Shown: piece by piece, positions 1 through 6,270 of the stretch
Position numbering within the stretch: the stretch's first letter is position 1
How the letters are laid out: each line of letters starts with the position of its first letter
NCBI GenBank assembly: GCA_010672185.1
Contig: JAAHHL010000003.1
Span: forward strand, 1-16,800
DNA length: 16,800 nucleotides
From: Caldora sp. SIO3E6
GTDB lineage: Bacteria > Cyanobacteriota > Cyanobacteriia > Cyanobacteriales > Coleofasciculaceae
Direction: 5' to 3'
The notes under the pieces: model-generated
Seen by the model: only the letters and a program-made list of their open reading frames with translations
What the model was told of the DNA's origin: nothing
Databases searched by the model: none
Position numbers and translations under genes: made by a program

Positions 1-31
1 TCCAGAGAGTGGGGAAACTCACACAAATCTG
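1..31 (+). ncRNA. 3' end of a group I intron (partial, cut by window edge)
   Basis: These bases equal 16564-16594, where more of the intron is visible. They contain a P9-like hairpin (GTGGG, GAAA loop, CTCAC at 9-22) and end in G31, the expected terminal G of a group I intron, directly before tRNA exon sequence. The conserved P7 strand lies at the window edge (TCC only). The rest of the intron is outside the window, so splicing competence cannot be judged. Assignment rests on the other copy and on the tRNA exon that follows. Confidence 0.6.
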
Positions 32-68
32 AAGCGCTAGGTCGCCGGTTCGAATCCGGCCAGTCCCG
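32..68 (+). tRNA. 3' exon of an intron-split tRNA, probably tRNA-Arg(CCU)
   Basis: Seen: 3' anticodon-loop bases AA, 3' anticodon strand GCGCT, variable loop AGGTC, T arm GCCGG-TTCGAAT-CCGGC, acceptor 3' strand CAGTCCC and discriminator G. The 5' exon should carry GGGACTG and AGCGC; it is not in the window. A split just before loop bases 37-38 fits the group I intron position after base 36 known for tRNA-Arg(CCU), and the G discriminator is allowed for Arg, but the anticodon itself is not visible, so identity is inferred. No CCA is encoded. A MITE sits three bases beyond the discriminator. Confidence 0.6.
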
Positions 69-71
69 TCC

Positions 72-198
72 CAATACTGCTCGGTTAGTAAGGTTCAATC
101 CCTGTTGATCCCCCCTAACCCCCCTTCGTAAGGGGGGAACAAGAGCCCCCCTTTTTCAAGGGGGGTTGGGGGGATCAATTCTTAACAGAGCAGTATTG
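72..198. mobile_element. MITE-like element, 127 bp, with 10-bp target duplication
   Basis: Terminal inverted repeats CAATACTGCTCGGTTA (left) and its near complement ending CAGTATTG (right) bound the element. AGTCCCGTCC occurs directly on both sides (62-71 and 199-208), a 10-bp target duplication. Inside is a second, C/G-rich inverted repeat (TTGATCCCCCC... and ...GGGGGGATCAA, about 105-179). There is no coding capacity. The same family occurs at 959-1062 and, as part of a larger repeat, at 16635-16761. The left duplication includes the tRNA acceptor strand, so the element landed at the tRNA 3' end without destroying it. Confidence 0.85.
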
Positions 199-231
199 AG
201 TCCCGTCCGTTATTCACAAATTGATAAAAAA

Positions 232-253
232 CAAAGGGCTTAAGCCCCTTGTC
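232..253. repeat. Short palindrome around GGGCTTAAGCCC
   Basis: A perfect 12-bp palindrome with complementary flanks (ACAA/TTGT) separated by single mismatched bases. It could form a small cruciform or RNA hairpin. No T-run follows, so I do not call a terminator. Confidence 0.4.
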
Positions 254-317
254 TGATAGCTTTAGCGGTAGCAAGGAACGAGCATCAGAAGTCTAAGACT
301 AAATTATCCAATTATTA

Positions 318-515
318 ATTAGGGTTTGCTGAATAAGTCAGACAAGGGAGACAAGGGGGACAAGGGAGATAATAGTTGTAAAGAGCGCAAGATGTTTATC
401 ATTTGTGCTGTGGAAAATGAGCCTATCGATACAAAAAACTTGCACTTATTGAGCTTTAAAAATGCTTAAAATCCATGCCATACAAGGCTGACACACTTAT
501 TTAGCAAGCCCTAAT
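318..515. mobile_element. Second MITE-like element, 198 bp
   Basis: The 21-base ends at 318-338 and 495-515 are inverted complements at 19 of 21 positions (core AGGGTTTGCTGAATAAGT against AGGGCTTGCTAAATAAGT). The interior holds a short GACAAGGG-type tandem stretch (339-370) and no open frame. The family differs from the CAATACTG elements. AATTA lies near both outer ends, but the AT-rich flank makes the target duplication ambiguous. Confidence 0.65.
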
Positions 516-550
516 TATCCATTATCCATTATCCATTATCCATTATCCAT
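514..550 (+). repeat. Heptamer array (TTATCCA)n
   Basis: About five copies of TTATCCA in tandem, the short tandemly repeated repetitive type common in filamentous cyanobacteria. It occupies the leader immediately before the zinc-ribbon gene at 561. Confidence 0.85.
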
Positions 551-560
551 CGATAAGCCT

Positions 561-920
561 ATGCCAAATTGTCCCAGCTGTCATCAACCCATCAATAGTA
601 ATGCGATCGCTTGCCCTCATTGTGGTATGACTTTCAAAGCTTATGGTCATCCTGGTATTACCTTACACCGGGCAATGGGAGAAGAATATTTGTGTGGGAG
701 TTGTACTTATCATGAAGATGATACCTGTAACTTTCCTCAACGTCCTTATGCCAAGGAATGTACCCTTTACCAAGATATTTCCCAACCCCAGAATGAGCCA
801 ATTTATGCTCCTCGTTACGGCTTAATTAAATCAATTAAGCTATGGTGTCAAAGACATCCAGCTTTGCTGGGCATAATAGTATTGGTAGCTGTCAGTTTTC
901 TGTTGGCTTTAAGTAGTTAG
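561..920 (+). CDS. Zinc-ribbon, single-pass membrane protein
   Basis: The 119-residue product has an N-terminal zinc ribbon with two Cys pairs (C4/C7 and C18/C21). A second Cys cluster follows at C45, C48, C56 and C67, spaced like another metal site. Residues about 100-117 are strongly hydrophobic and form one C-terminal membrane anchor, so the metal-binding part probably faces the cytoplasm. The ATG at 561 follows a heptamer array and has no obvious Shine-Dalgarno sequence. A HIP1 octamer lies inside the gene at 603. The neighbours are repeats on both sides and give no functional hint. Zinc-ribbon proteins of this size are common in cyanobacteria but their job is generally unknown, and I cannot name a function. 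Confidence 0.8.
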   Translation: MPNCPSCHQPINSNAIACPHCGMTFKAYGHPGITLHRAMGEEYLCGSCTYHEDDTCNFPQRPYAKECTLYQDISQPQNEPIYAPRYGLIKSIKLWCQRHPALLGIIVLVAVSFLLALSS

Positions 921-945
921 TATAGCAAAAGGCAGAGGGCAGCCA

Positions 946-1137
946 GTAGGTTGGGTGTCAATACTGCTCGGTTAAGAGAGTGTGGGGAGTGTGGGGAGTG
1001 TGGGAGGTGTGGGAGGTAAGAAAGCTGATGGAGAGGGATTCGAGCTTATCCGAGCAGTATTGGGTTGGGTGTAGCGATAGCTTAACCCAACGCCGGAGCA
1101 CATCGTGTTGGGTTTCACTCCGTTCCACCCAACCTAC
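946..1137. repeat. Palindromic repeat interrupted by a MITE
   Basis: GTAGGTTGGGTG (946-957) pairs with CACCCAACCTAC (1126-1137), and an inner pair AACCCAAC (1084-1091) / GTTGGGTT (1107-1114) forms a second stem. Removing the 104-bp MITE and one copy of its target duplication restores a compact palindromic element of about 78 bp, of the REP-like kind frequent in cyanobacterial spacers. Confidence 0.65.
959..1062. mobile_element. MITE-like element, 104 bp, same family as 72-198
   Basis: Ends CAATACTGCTCGGTTA (959-974) and TATCCGAGCAGTATTG (1047-1062) are inverted complements with one mismatch. GGTTGGGTGT flanks it directly at 949-958 and 1063-1072, again a 10-bp duplication. The interior (GTGTGGGGAGT-type repeats) is unrelated to that of the 127-bp element, so only the ends are shared, as expected for non-autonomous elements moved in trans. 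Confidence 0.85.
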
Positions 1138-1151
1138 ATTTCTATTTCCTA

Positions 1152-1299
1152 CCTCCTCCTGCCTCCTGCCTTCTGCCTTCTGCCTCCTGCCTTCTGCCTC
1201 CTGCCTCCTGCCTCCTGCCTCCTGCCTCCTGCCTTCTGCCTCCTGCCTTCTGCCTCCTGCCTCCTGCCTCCTGCCTCCTGCCTCCTGCCTCCTGCCTCC
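1152..1299. repeat. Minisatellite, 7-bp unit CCTCCTG/CCTTCTG
   Basis: About 21 tandem heptamers with two alternating unit types. The array ends exactly at the stop codon of the cofH gene on the minus strand (1300-1302). All six frames stay open across it, which creates low-complexity open frames that I do not regard as genes. Confidence 0.95.
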
Positions 1300-2424
1300 T
1301 CAGAACCGATATAAAGTATCCCTCTCCTGATAAGGTCTTCCTACAGAACCGATCGCATTTTGCAAAGTTTCTACTTCCATACAAGTACCACCCATAGCTC
1401 CTGCCATCGTGGTAATATGTTCTTCCATTAAAGTGCCACCAAGATCATTACAGCCCCATCTAAGAGCTTCCGTAGCGCCATCAAGACCAAGTTTCACCCA
1501 ACTAGGTTGATGATTGGGAATCCAATTACCTAGGAAAATACGAGCTACTGCGGTAAGGAGCAAGGCATCTGAAAGAACCGGTTGGTCTCTGCCTACACGA
1601 GAACGTAGAGGTTTGGGGGCTTCTTGACCCACAAAAGGCAGTAAGATAAATTCAGTGATCGAGCCTGGATATGCGCGATCGCAGGCAGTTTGTTGGAGCG
1701 ATCGCAACTTTTCTAAATGTGCTATCTGCTGTTGGGGAGTTTCAATATGACCAGAGAGCATGGTACTAGTAGTAGGCATTCCTAGTTGATGCGCTGTTCC
1801 GATAATTTCTAACCAAGCAGCAGTATTGGTTTTTTCCGGACAGAGGATACGGCGCACCTCATCATCTAAAACCTCCGCTGCGGTTCCTGGCATCGAGCCT
1901 ACTCCAGCAGCTTGCAATGTACCAATTACTTGAGCATAGCTCAACCCGTCTTGCTGGGCAATAAACTGTACTTCTTGGGGAGAGAAGGCGTGTAGATGTA
2001 ATTGAGGAAACTCTTTTTTAATGGTCTCTACCAACTGCAAATAATAAGGCAAAGAAGCACCATTAATCTTTGCCTGGGGGTTGAGTCCCCCTTGCATACA
2101 AATTTCTGTAGCTCCTCTTTGGACTGCATCTGCTGTCTTTTCCAGAATTTGTCCCCACTCTAACCAATAGGCTCCATCAGTTCCAGCATCCCTGCGAAAA
2201 GCGCAGAAGCTACAATGCTGTTCACAGATATTAGTGAAATTGATATTGCGATTAATTACATAGGTAACCACATCGCCAACTTGTTGGCAGCGCAGCTGAT
2301 TAGCAGTTTCTTGAATAGCAGTAATTGCCAAAGGTTCAGTTTGCTGGAGGAGTACCACTCCTTCATCTGGGGATAGGTCTTCTCCAACTAAGGCACGATT
2401 TAAAATAGCATCAACAGTTTTCAA
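1300..2424 (-). CDS. cofH: FO synthase subunit 2 (radical SAM)
   Basis: CofH, with CofG, makes 7,8-didemethyl-8-hydroxy-5-deazariboflavin (FO), the deazaflavin chromophore of F420 and of some cyanobacterial photolyases. It is cytoplasmic. CofH adds 4-hydroxybenzyl from tyrosine to a pyrimidine precursor. The 374-residue product has the radical-SAM cluster motif CEQHCSFC (C67, C71, C74), the downstream EICMQGG motif near residue 107 and the C-terminal MAGAMGG region typical of CofH. Length is normal. The start is a TTG at 2424 with no Shine-Dalgarno sequence; its leader is a GGTGGTAGGTG repeat. The TGA stop is the first base triplet after a minisatellite, so the gene is hemmed by arrays on both sides. 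No cofG is in the window. Confidence 0.93.
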   Translation of the reverse strand: MKTVDAILNRALVGEDLSPDEGVVLLQQTEPLAITAIQETANQLRCQQVGDVVTYVINRNINFTNICEQHCSFCAFRRDAGTDGAYWLEWGQILEKTADAVQRGATEICMQGGLNPQAKINGASLPYYLQLVETIKKEFPQLHLHAFSPQEVQFIAQQDGLSYAQVIGTLQAAGVGSMPGTAAEVLDDEVRRILCPEKTNTAAWLEIIGTAHQLGMPTTSTMLSGHIETPQQQIAHLEKLRSLQQTACDRAYPGSITEFILLPFVGQEAPKPLRSRVGRDQPVLSDALLLTAVARIFLGNWIPNHQPSWVKLGLDGATEALRWGCNDLGGTLMEEHITTMAGAMGGTCMEVETLQNAIGSVGRPYQERDTLYRF

Positions 2425-2430
2425 TGTAGC

Positions 2431-2500
2431 AGGTGGTAGGTGGCAGGTGGTAGGTGGTAGGTGGTAGGTGGCAGGTGGTAGGTTTTAGGTGGTAAGTGTT
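2431..2500. repeat. Minisatellite GGTGGTA/GGTGGCA, 7-bp unit
   Basis: Tandem GGTGGTA-type heptamers with C/T variation in the leader of cofH, ending in a degenerate copy (GGTTTTAGGTGGTAAG). Confidence 0.85.
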
Positions 2501-2572
2501 TCCAGGGAAGAAAGTTGGTACAGTTAACTTTTGAAATTTTTTTAACTACTTATTTCCACTGCACTAATAACA

Positions 2573-2638
2573 AATGACCAATGACCAATGACCAATGACA
2601 AGTAACAAACAACAAACAACAAACAACAAACAACAAAT
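2573..2638. repeat. Two heptamer arrays, (ATGACCA)n then (AACAAAC)n
   Basis: Roughly four ATGACCA units (2573-2600) lead into five AACAAAC units (2604-2638). The second array ends two bases before the stop codon of the minus-strand gene at 2641. Its complement GTTTGTT is repeated on the other side of that gene (3446-3480). Confidence 0.9.
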
Positions 2639-2640
2639 AC

Positions 2641-3432
2641 TCAAAATTTGTAACTCATCAACTGAATGACTGGCCCTTGTGAGGGTACATTTTGTGGCTT
2701 AATCGCGAGGGTATCGCTATTGACACGGCGCACTGTTGTTCCAGTCATTAAATTCAAAAACTCATCCACCGGCACAATTGAATATTCTCCTTGGCAGGTA
2801 TCTTCATCAGCTGCTTGGGTACGGAAATGAGTGGGAACTACTAGTTTAGGATTGAGCTTATTAATTGCAGCCTTAGCTTCTTGGGGATTATAGGCTTTAG
2901 CTCCACCTCCCACAGGCACAAAAACGATATCAGGACTACCCATCAGAATTTTCTGCTCAATCTCAATTGGTGCAGCAGCTCCTCCCAAATGTAGAATCTT
3001 GACTCCACCTTGAGTCCACTGCCAAGCTACATTGGTACCAAATCGTTTTCCTCCCACACGATCATGAGGACTTCCAAATCCCTCAATTTTGATATTATCA
3101 ATCTGATAGGCGCTTGGTTGATAGAGAATTTTGGGATTTCCCGGTAATCCCTCAACTTCCCCTTCATCTAGCAGTTGGCTACTAATAAGCACTAAATCTG
3201 CTGCCACTCTTGGTGGACGGTATCCAGCTGTACAACCAACTGTCCGAAAGGGATTCACCAAAATTCGTGAACCACCCCCAGTGAACAAAAAGCAGGTATG
3301 TCCCAGCCATTTCACTGTAACTCCACCACCGGAGGTCTGTGCCTGAGAAGACTCAAATCCAGAGGCTACACCTGTTGCTAGGGTAGTGAGCAAACCAACA
3401 CTTGTATAACGGATTAACTGTCGCCGTTTCAT
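2641..3432 (-). CDS. Exported metallo-beta-lactamase-fold protein
   Basis: The 263-residue product begins with a signal-like stretch (KRRQLIRYTSVG, hydrophobic to about residue 25), with a twin-Arg pair at residues 3-4 resembling a Tat signal. The mature part matches the UlaG-like branch of the metallo-beta-lactamase fold: VKWLGHTCF (H45), SPHDRVGG (H123), LHLGG (H148) and VPTHF (H202). The usual HxHxDH metal motif is replaced by LISSQLLDEG (82-91), so the metal site may be altered or lost. Substrate is unknown. The ATG at 3432 has no Shine-Dalgarno sequence; its leader is a GTTTGTT array (as read on the plus strand). It could be exported to the periplasm or lumen; anchoring rather than cleavage is also possible. 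Confidence 0.85.
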   Translation of the reverse strand: MKRRQLIRYTSVGLLTTLATGVASGFESSQAQTSGGGVTVKWLGHTCFLFTGGGSRILVNPFRTVGCTAGYRPPRVAADLVLISSQLLDEGEVEGLPGNPKILYQPSAYQIDNIKIEGFGSPHDRVGGKRFGTNVAWQWTQGGVKILHLGGAAAPIEIEQKILMGSPDIVFVPVGGGAKAYNPQEAKAAINKLNPKLVVPTHFRTQAADEDTCQGEYSIVPVDEFLNLMTGTTVRRVNSDTLAIKPQNVPSQGPVIQLMSYKF

Positions 3433-3445
3433 GTTTTGTTATTTG

Positions 3446-3513
3446 TCGTTTGTTGTTTGTTGTTTGTTGTTTGTTGTTTGGGAATTGGGAATTGGGAATT
3501 GGGAATTGGGAAT
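3446..3513. repeat. Heptamer arrays (GTTTGTT)n and (GGGAATT)n
   Basis: About five GTTTGTT units are followed by about five GGGAATT units. They form the leader region of the lactamase-fold gene. The GTTTGTT part is the inverse of the AACAAAC array at 2604-2638. Confidence 0.9.
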
Positions 3514-3524
3514 GGAGAATTTTT

Positions 3525-3680
3525 CCCTTATCTCCCTTGTCTCCCTTATCTCCCTTGTCTCCCTTATCTCCCTTGTCTCCCTTGTCTCCCTTGTCTCCCT
3601 TATCTCCCTCAGCTCCCTCAGCTCCCTCAGCTCCCTCAGCTCCCTCAGCTCCCTCAGCTCCCTCAGCTCCCTCAGCTCCC
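3525..3680. repeat. Minisatellite, 9-bp units CTCCCTTGT/TAT then CTCCCTCAG
   Basis: About nine copies of CTCCCTT(G/A)T are followed by about eight of CTCCCTCAG. Because the unit is three codons long, every frame is open; the minus strand reads as Gly-Asp-Lys and Gly-Ala-Glu triplets. The array ends ten bases from the trpG stop. The CTCCCTCAG family recurs at 5998-6036, 9402-9537 and 12728-12766. Confidence 0.95.
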
Positions 3681-3689
3681 CACACTCCC

Positions 3690-4292
3690 CTATGACTCAA
3701 CAGGGGAAGTAAGTTGGAGGAAATTGCGCAATAGCTGTTTACCATAAGAGGTCAAAATACTCTCTGGATGAAATTGGACGCCTTCTAGATGGGGATAGTT
3801 CCGGTGTCTGACCCCCATAATTGTCCCGTCTTCAACCCAAGCCGTTATTTCCAGTACATCGGGACAACTTTGGCGATCAATTACCAAACTGTGGTATCGG
3901 GTAGCAGTGAAGGGATTGGCTAATCCTTGGAATACTCCAACACCAGTATGATAAATCTCTGAGGTTTTACCATGCATCAAGACCGGTGCTGAAACAACTT
4001 TACCGCCAAATACTTGACCAAGGCATTGATGACCGAGGCAAACCCCCAAAATTGGTACAGTTGAACCTAATGCGCTGCACAGTTTTTTTGATACACCACC
4101 ATCTTCCGGACGTCCTGGACCTGGAGAAATCACTACCCCATGGGGTTGAAGCTGGCGTATATTTTCAATGGTAATTTTATCATTGCGGTAGACCTGAATT
4201 TCCGAGGCTACAGGTAATTGTTTACCGAGTTCTCCCAGATACTGCACTAGGTTATAGGTAAAACTGTCGTAGTTATCAATAACAATGATCAA
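3690..4292 (-). CDS. trpG: Anthranilate / aminodeoxychorismate synthase glutaminase subunit
   Basis: This class I glutamine amidotransferase supplies ammonia from glutamine to TrpE or PabB for tryptophan or folate synthesis in the cytoplasm. The 200 residues carry the oxyanion motif SPGPGRPED (56-64), the nucleophile in GVCLGHQ (C85) and the catalytic HPES (H175, E177). Length is normal for a free-standing subunit. The start is TTG at 4292, chosen because GAGGAG lies eight bases upstream and the family's MIIVIDNYDSFTYN beginning follows directly. It is downstream of dgkA by 45 bases on the same strand. In cyanobacteria the same subunit may serve both TrpE and PabB, so pabA is an equally good name. 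Confidence 0.95.
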   Translation of the reverse strand: MIIVIDNYDSFTYNLVQYLGELGKQLPVASEIQVYRNDKITIENIRQLQPHGVVISPGPGRPEDGGVSKKLCSALGSTVPILGVCLGHQCLGQVFGGKVVSAPVLMHGKTSEIYHTGVGVFQGLANPFTATRYHSLVIDRQSCPDVLEITAWVEDGTIMGVRHRNYPHLEGVQFHPESILTSYGKQLLRNFLQLTSPVES

Positions 4293-4337
4293 AACCCTTG
4301 CTCCTCTAAGGTGTTCACTCTGCCAATGGCTCTTGCC

Positions 4338-4850
4338 TCAGCTCAATAGCTGTAGTTTAGTGAGTAAAGGTGGTAGTAGCAACGAACTCGCAACAAATAG
4401 GGCAGTCAGCGCGGAAATGAGAACTGCACCCGCTGCACAGTCTTTAGCAATTTTGGCAAGTTCGTGGTAGGAGTGTTTAACCGTTAAATCTACTACTGAT
4501 TCCAGAGCTGTATTCAATAACTCCAGCGCCAACACGAAACCAATAGTTAAGCTAATCACCGCTAGTTCTACCAGTGGTATGTCTAGCCAAATGCCTAAAC
4601 TGATTGCCACAGTACCAATGAGGGTGTGGATACGAAAATTCCTTTGGGTAATGAAGGCATAGCGGACTCCTGCCCAAGCATACTTAAAACTTACTAGTAA
4701 ATTGGGGGCAATTTTCCAAGCTAAGTCCCGATTTTGGTTAACAATCGGATCAGATTGGTTCGGTTTAGGCATCGAGCGGTTTTGAGTTGTAGACAGAGAA
4801 CTCTCAGTGAAAAACTGGGTAGAAGAAAACCTAGAGTGGGGAAATACCAT
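4338..4850 (-). CDS. dgkA: Diacylglycerol / undecaprenol kinase
   Basis: DgkA-family integral membrane lipid kinase, phosphorylating diacylglycerol or, as in Gram-positive relatives, undecaprenol. The 170 residues include a polar N-terminal tail (1-45) and the core: AWAGVRYAFITQRNFRIH (59-75), a hydrophobic segment near 77-106, the family signature with E110 and NTALESVVD (113-121), and LAKIAKDCAAGAVL (131-144), then a last membrane segment. The start at 4850 gives a longer tail than needed; M27 is an alternative. Upstream AAAGAGCA is only a weak ribosome site. It lies 54 bases behind ybeY and 45 ahead of trpG, all on the minus strand, consistent with one operon. Confidence 0.92.
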   Translation of the reverse strand: MVFPHSRFSSTQFFTESSLSTTQNRSMPKPNQSDPIVNQNRDLAWKIAPNLLVSFKYAWAGVRYAFITQRNFRIHTLIGTVAISLGIWLDIPLVELAVISLTIGFVLALELLNTALESVVDLTVKHSYHELAKIAKDCAAGAVLISALTALFVASSLLLPPLLTKLQLLS

Positions 4851-4904
4851 TGCTCTTTAATTCCATTTCAGAAGTACAACACCAGAATCCGGAACTCATT
4901 ATTG

Positions 4905-5426
4905 TTATACAGCAAGCTCTACAATCCTAAGCAACATTTTTTGCTGATTGAGCATTTTTGTTAGACTTTCTTCATTGGGATGATCCCACCCCAGGAGATG
5001 AAGTAAGCCGTGGGAGGCTAACCAGGCAAGCTCTGTTGGTAAAGAATGTCGTTGTTGCTGAGCTTGCCGATAGGCAGTATCAACGGAAATCACTACATCC
5101 CCAAGATACAAGGGCACCGACTGTTGCATCGGAAGAGATATTCCAGGGAAGTCCACCTCCAATGCGGCAAATGCCAGTACATCTGTCGGTTGATTTTGAT
5201 CACGGTACTGAGCATTGAGTGACTGTATTTCAGTATCGTCGGTGAGGCGAAGGGTTAGTTCGTAGGTACTAGCAGGGGGTAAATCTGCTTCTAGCACTTC
5301 TAGCCATTGGTAGAACCAGCTTTTCCAGGTTGAGATTGAAATTGGACAGGGGAGTTTGTCAGCACTAATTGCTGAGGGAGTAGGGGCAAGAAAACTTTCC
5401 TGCACAATTACTTCAACTGCTACCAT
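4905..5426 (-). CDS. ybeY: Endoribonuclease YbeY, rRNA maturation factor
   Basis: YbeY is a zinc-dependent endoribonuclease involved in 16S rRNA 3'-end maturation and ribosome quality control. The 173 residues show the metal motif HGLLHLLGWDH (H139, H143, H149) and the family sequence LNAQYRDQNQPTDVLAF (70-86). Length is normal. The ATG at 5426 has GAGGAG seven bases upstream (5433-5438), a good ribosome site. Downstream comes dgkA, a pairing common in bacteria. The upstream spacer holds a dispersed repeat (5459-5549) and a CCATCTCC array, so the promoter must lie among repeats or further up at DUF3285. Confidence 0.95.
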   Translation of the reverse strand: MVAVEVIVQESFLAPTPSAISADKLPCPISISTWKSWFYQWLEVLEADLPPASTYELTLRLTDDTEIQSLNAQYRDQNQPTDVLAFAALEVDFPGISLPMQQSVPLYLGDVVISVDTAYRQAQQQRHSLPTELAWLASHGLLHLLGWDHPNEESLTKMLNQQKMLLRIVELAV

Positions 5427-5458
5427 CGGCTTCTCCTCAGGGTTTTGTTGGGGGTGAG

Positions 5459-5549
5459 CGGAATTAAGAATTAAGAATTAAGAATGCTTATAGAGTCAGG
5501 ATTCTATCGATCTCAAACTGGTTACTTATTTCCATGCCCGCTGCACTAG
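5459..5549 (+). repeat. Dispersed repeat, copy 1
   Basis: Starts with GAATTAAGAATTAAG heptamers and continues through a unique-looking core (GCTTATAGAGT, GGATTCTATCGATCTC) to CCCGCTGCACTAG. The same sequence occurs in the same orientation at 9705-9802, with two single-base changes in the core and a different heptamer count. No open frame; nature unknown. Confidence 0.85.
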
Positions 5550-5581
5550 CTAAGTATAGAAAAAATCATCAGTTCTTCTTT

Positions 5582-5663
5582 GTCTCCCCATCTCCCCATC
5601 TCCCCATCTCCCCACCCTCCCCATCTCCCCATCTCCCCATCTCCCCATCTCCCCACCCTCCCC
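5582..5663. repeat. Minisatellite, 8-bp unit CCATCTCC
   Basis: Tandem CCATCTCC units with occasional CCACCCTC variants. It ends three bases before the stop codon of the minus-strand gene at 5667. Confidence 0.92.
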
Positions 5664-5666
5664 ACA

Positions 5667-5882
5667 TTAACGGGTTAGGAAAGCAAGACCAATTAGCACA
5701 GCCAATAAGCCAAAAGTAGTCAAAAAAAAGTGTGTCAGGGATTTGCCTCCCTTGCTCACCATGTTGCGCATTGCTAGTTTCACGTAACTGGGTTTAGCCT
5801 CAGTTGAGGCTGATGCCTGGGGGATTGTCGTTTCTCCAGGAGTCTGGTTTGGAGCTTTGGGTGTTGAAGATGGATTGCTCAT
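5667..5882 (-). CDS. Small cyanobacterial membrane protein (DUF3285 type)
   Basis: The 71-residue product has a Pro/Thr/Ser-rich N-terminal third (1-30), then PSYVKLAMRNMVSKGGKSLT (31-50), then a hydrophobic membrane segment at about 51-70 ending in LTR. I recognise the second part as the conserved core of DUF3285, a family restricted to cyanobacteria with no assigned function. Family members are often encoded just upstream of ybeY, as here. The ATG at 5882 has no strong ribosome site. The high conservation of the short core suggests a binding partner in the membrane, but nothing in the sequence names one. Confidence 0.8.
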   Translation of the reverse strand: MSNPSSTPKAPNQTPGETTIPQASASTEAKPSYVKLAMRNMVSKGGKSLTHFFLTTFGLLAVLIGLAFLTR

Positions 5883-5997
5883 AAGTAACCGTTGGTAAAT
5901 CTCAAATGCTATGTGAACTATAACTTAGCGGGTGTCTGAAAAAAATCGTTTTGGGTTACCCTACTGGACCGACACAGCTAAAATGGTAGTCTAGAAA

Positions 5998-6140
5998 GCT
6001 GAGGGAGCTGAGGGAGCTGAGGGAGCTGAGGGAGATACGGAAAAATCTATATCTACTCATCACTCATTACTCATTACTCATTACTCTCGAGAAACTAGGA
6101 GGCAGGAGGCAGGAGGCAGGAGGCAGGAGGCGAGGGAGGA
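5998..6140. repeat. Three adjacent tandem arrays
   Basis: In order: four GGAGCTGAG units (5998-6036, the inverse of CTCCCTCAG elsewhere), ACTCATT heptamers (6056-6086), and GGAGGCA heptamers (6099-6132). They lie upstream of the DUF3285 gene in a gene-free stretch. Confidence 0.9.
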
Positions 6141-6216
6141 GGAAGGAGGTTCCAAGGAGGTAGGAGATTGTTTCTCCCATTCAATTGGGGGCGCGAAGCG
6201 CTCCTGGGGAGCTCTT

Positions 6217-6270
6217 GAGAAACTAGAATCACACATTTAGGGCTGAATCCCTTGATATGACTAGTTTCTC
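6217..6270. repeat. Small inverted repeat GAGAAACTAG ... CTAGTTTCTC
   Basis: A perfect 10-bp inverted pair spaced by 34 bases. A further direct copy of GAGAAACTAG stands at 6089-6098. Possibly remnants of one small element whose ends are this decamer. Confidence 0.55.

Noticed and set aside
980..1384. Several Cys/Leu/Pro-rich or Gly/Arg-rich frames
   Set aside because: Heptamer minisatellite read-through with no conserved protein content.
3525..3680. CRISPR array
   Set aside because: Units are 9 bp with no spacers; the same holds for all other arrays in the window.
3353..3745. Minus-strand frame with Gly-Ala-Glu and Gly-Asp-Lys triplets, collagen-like
   Set aside because: It is the 9-bp array read in one of several open frames, overlaps the start of the lactamase-fold gene and the end of trpG, and has no ribosome site.
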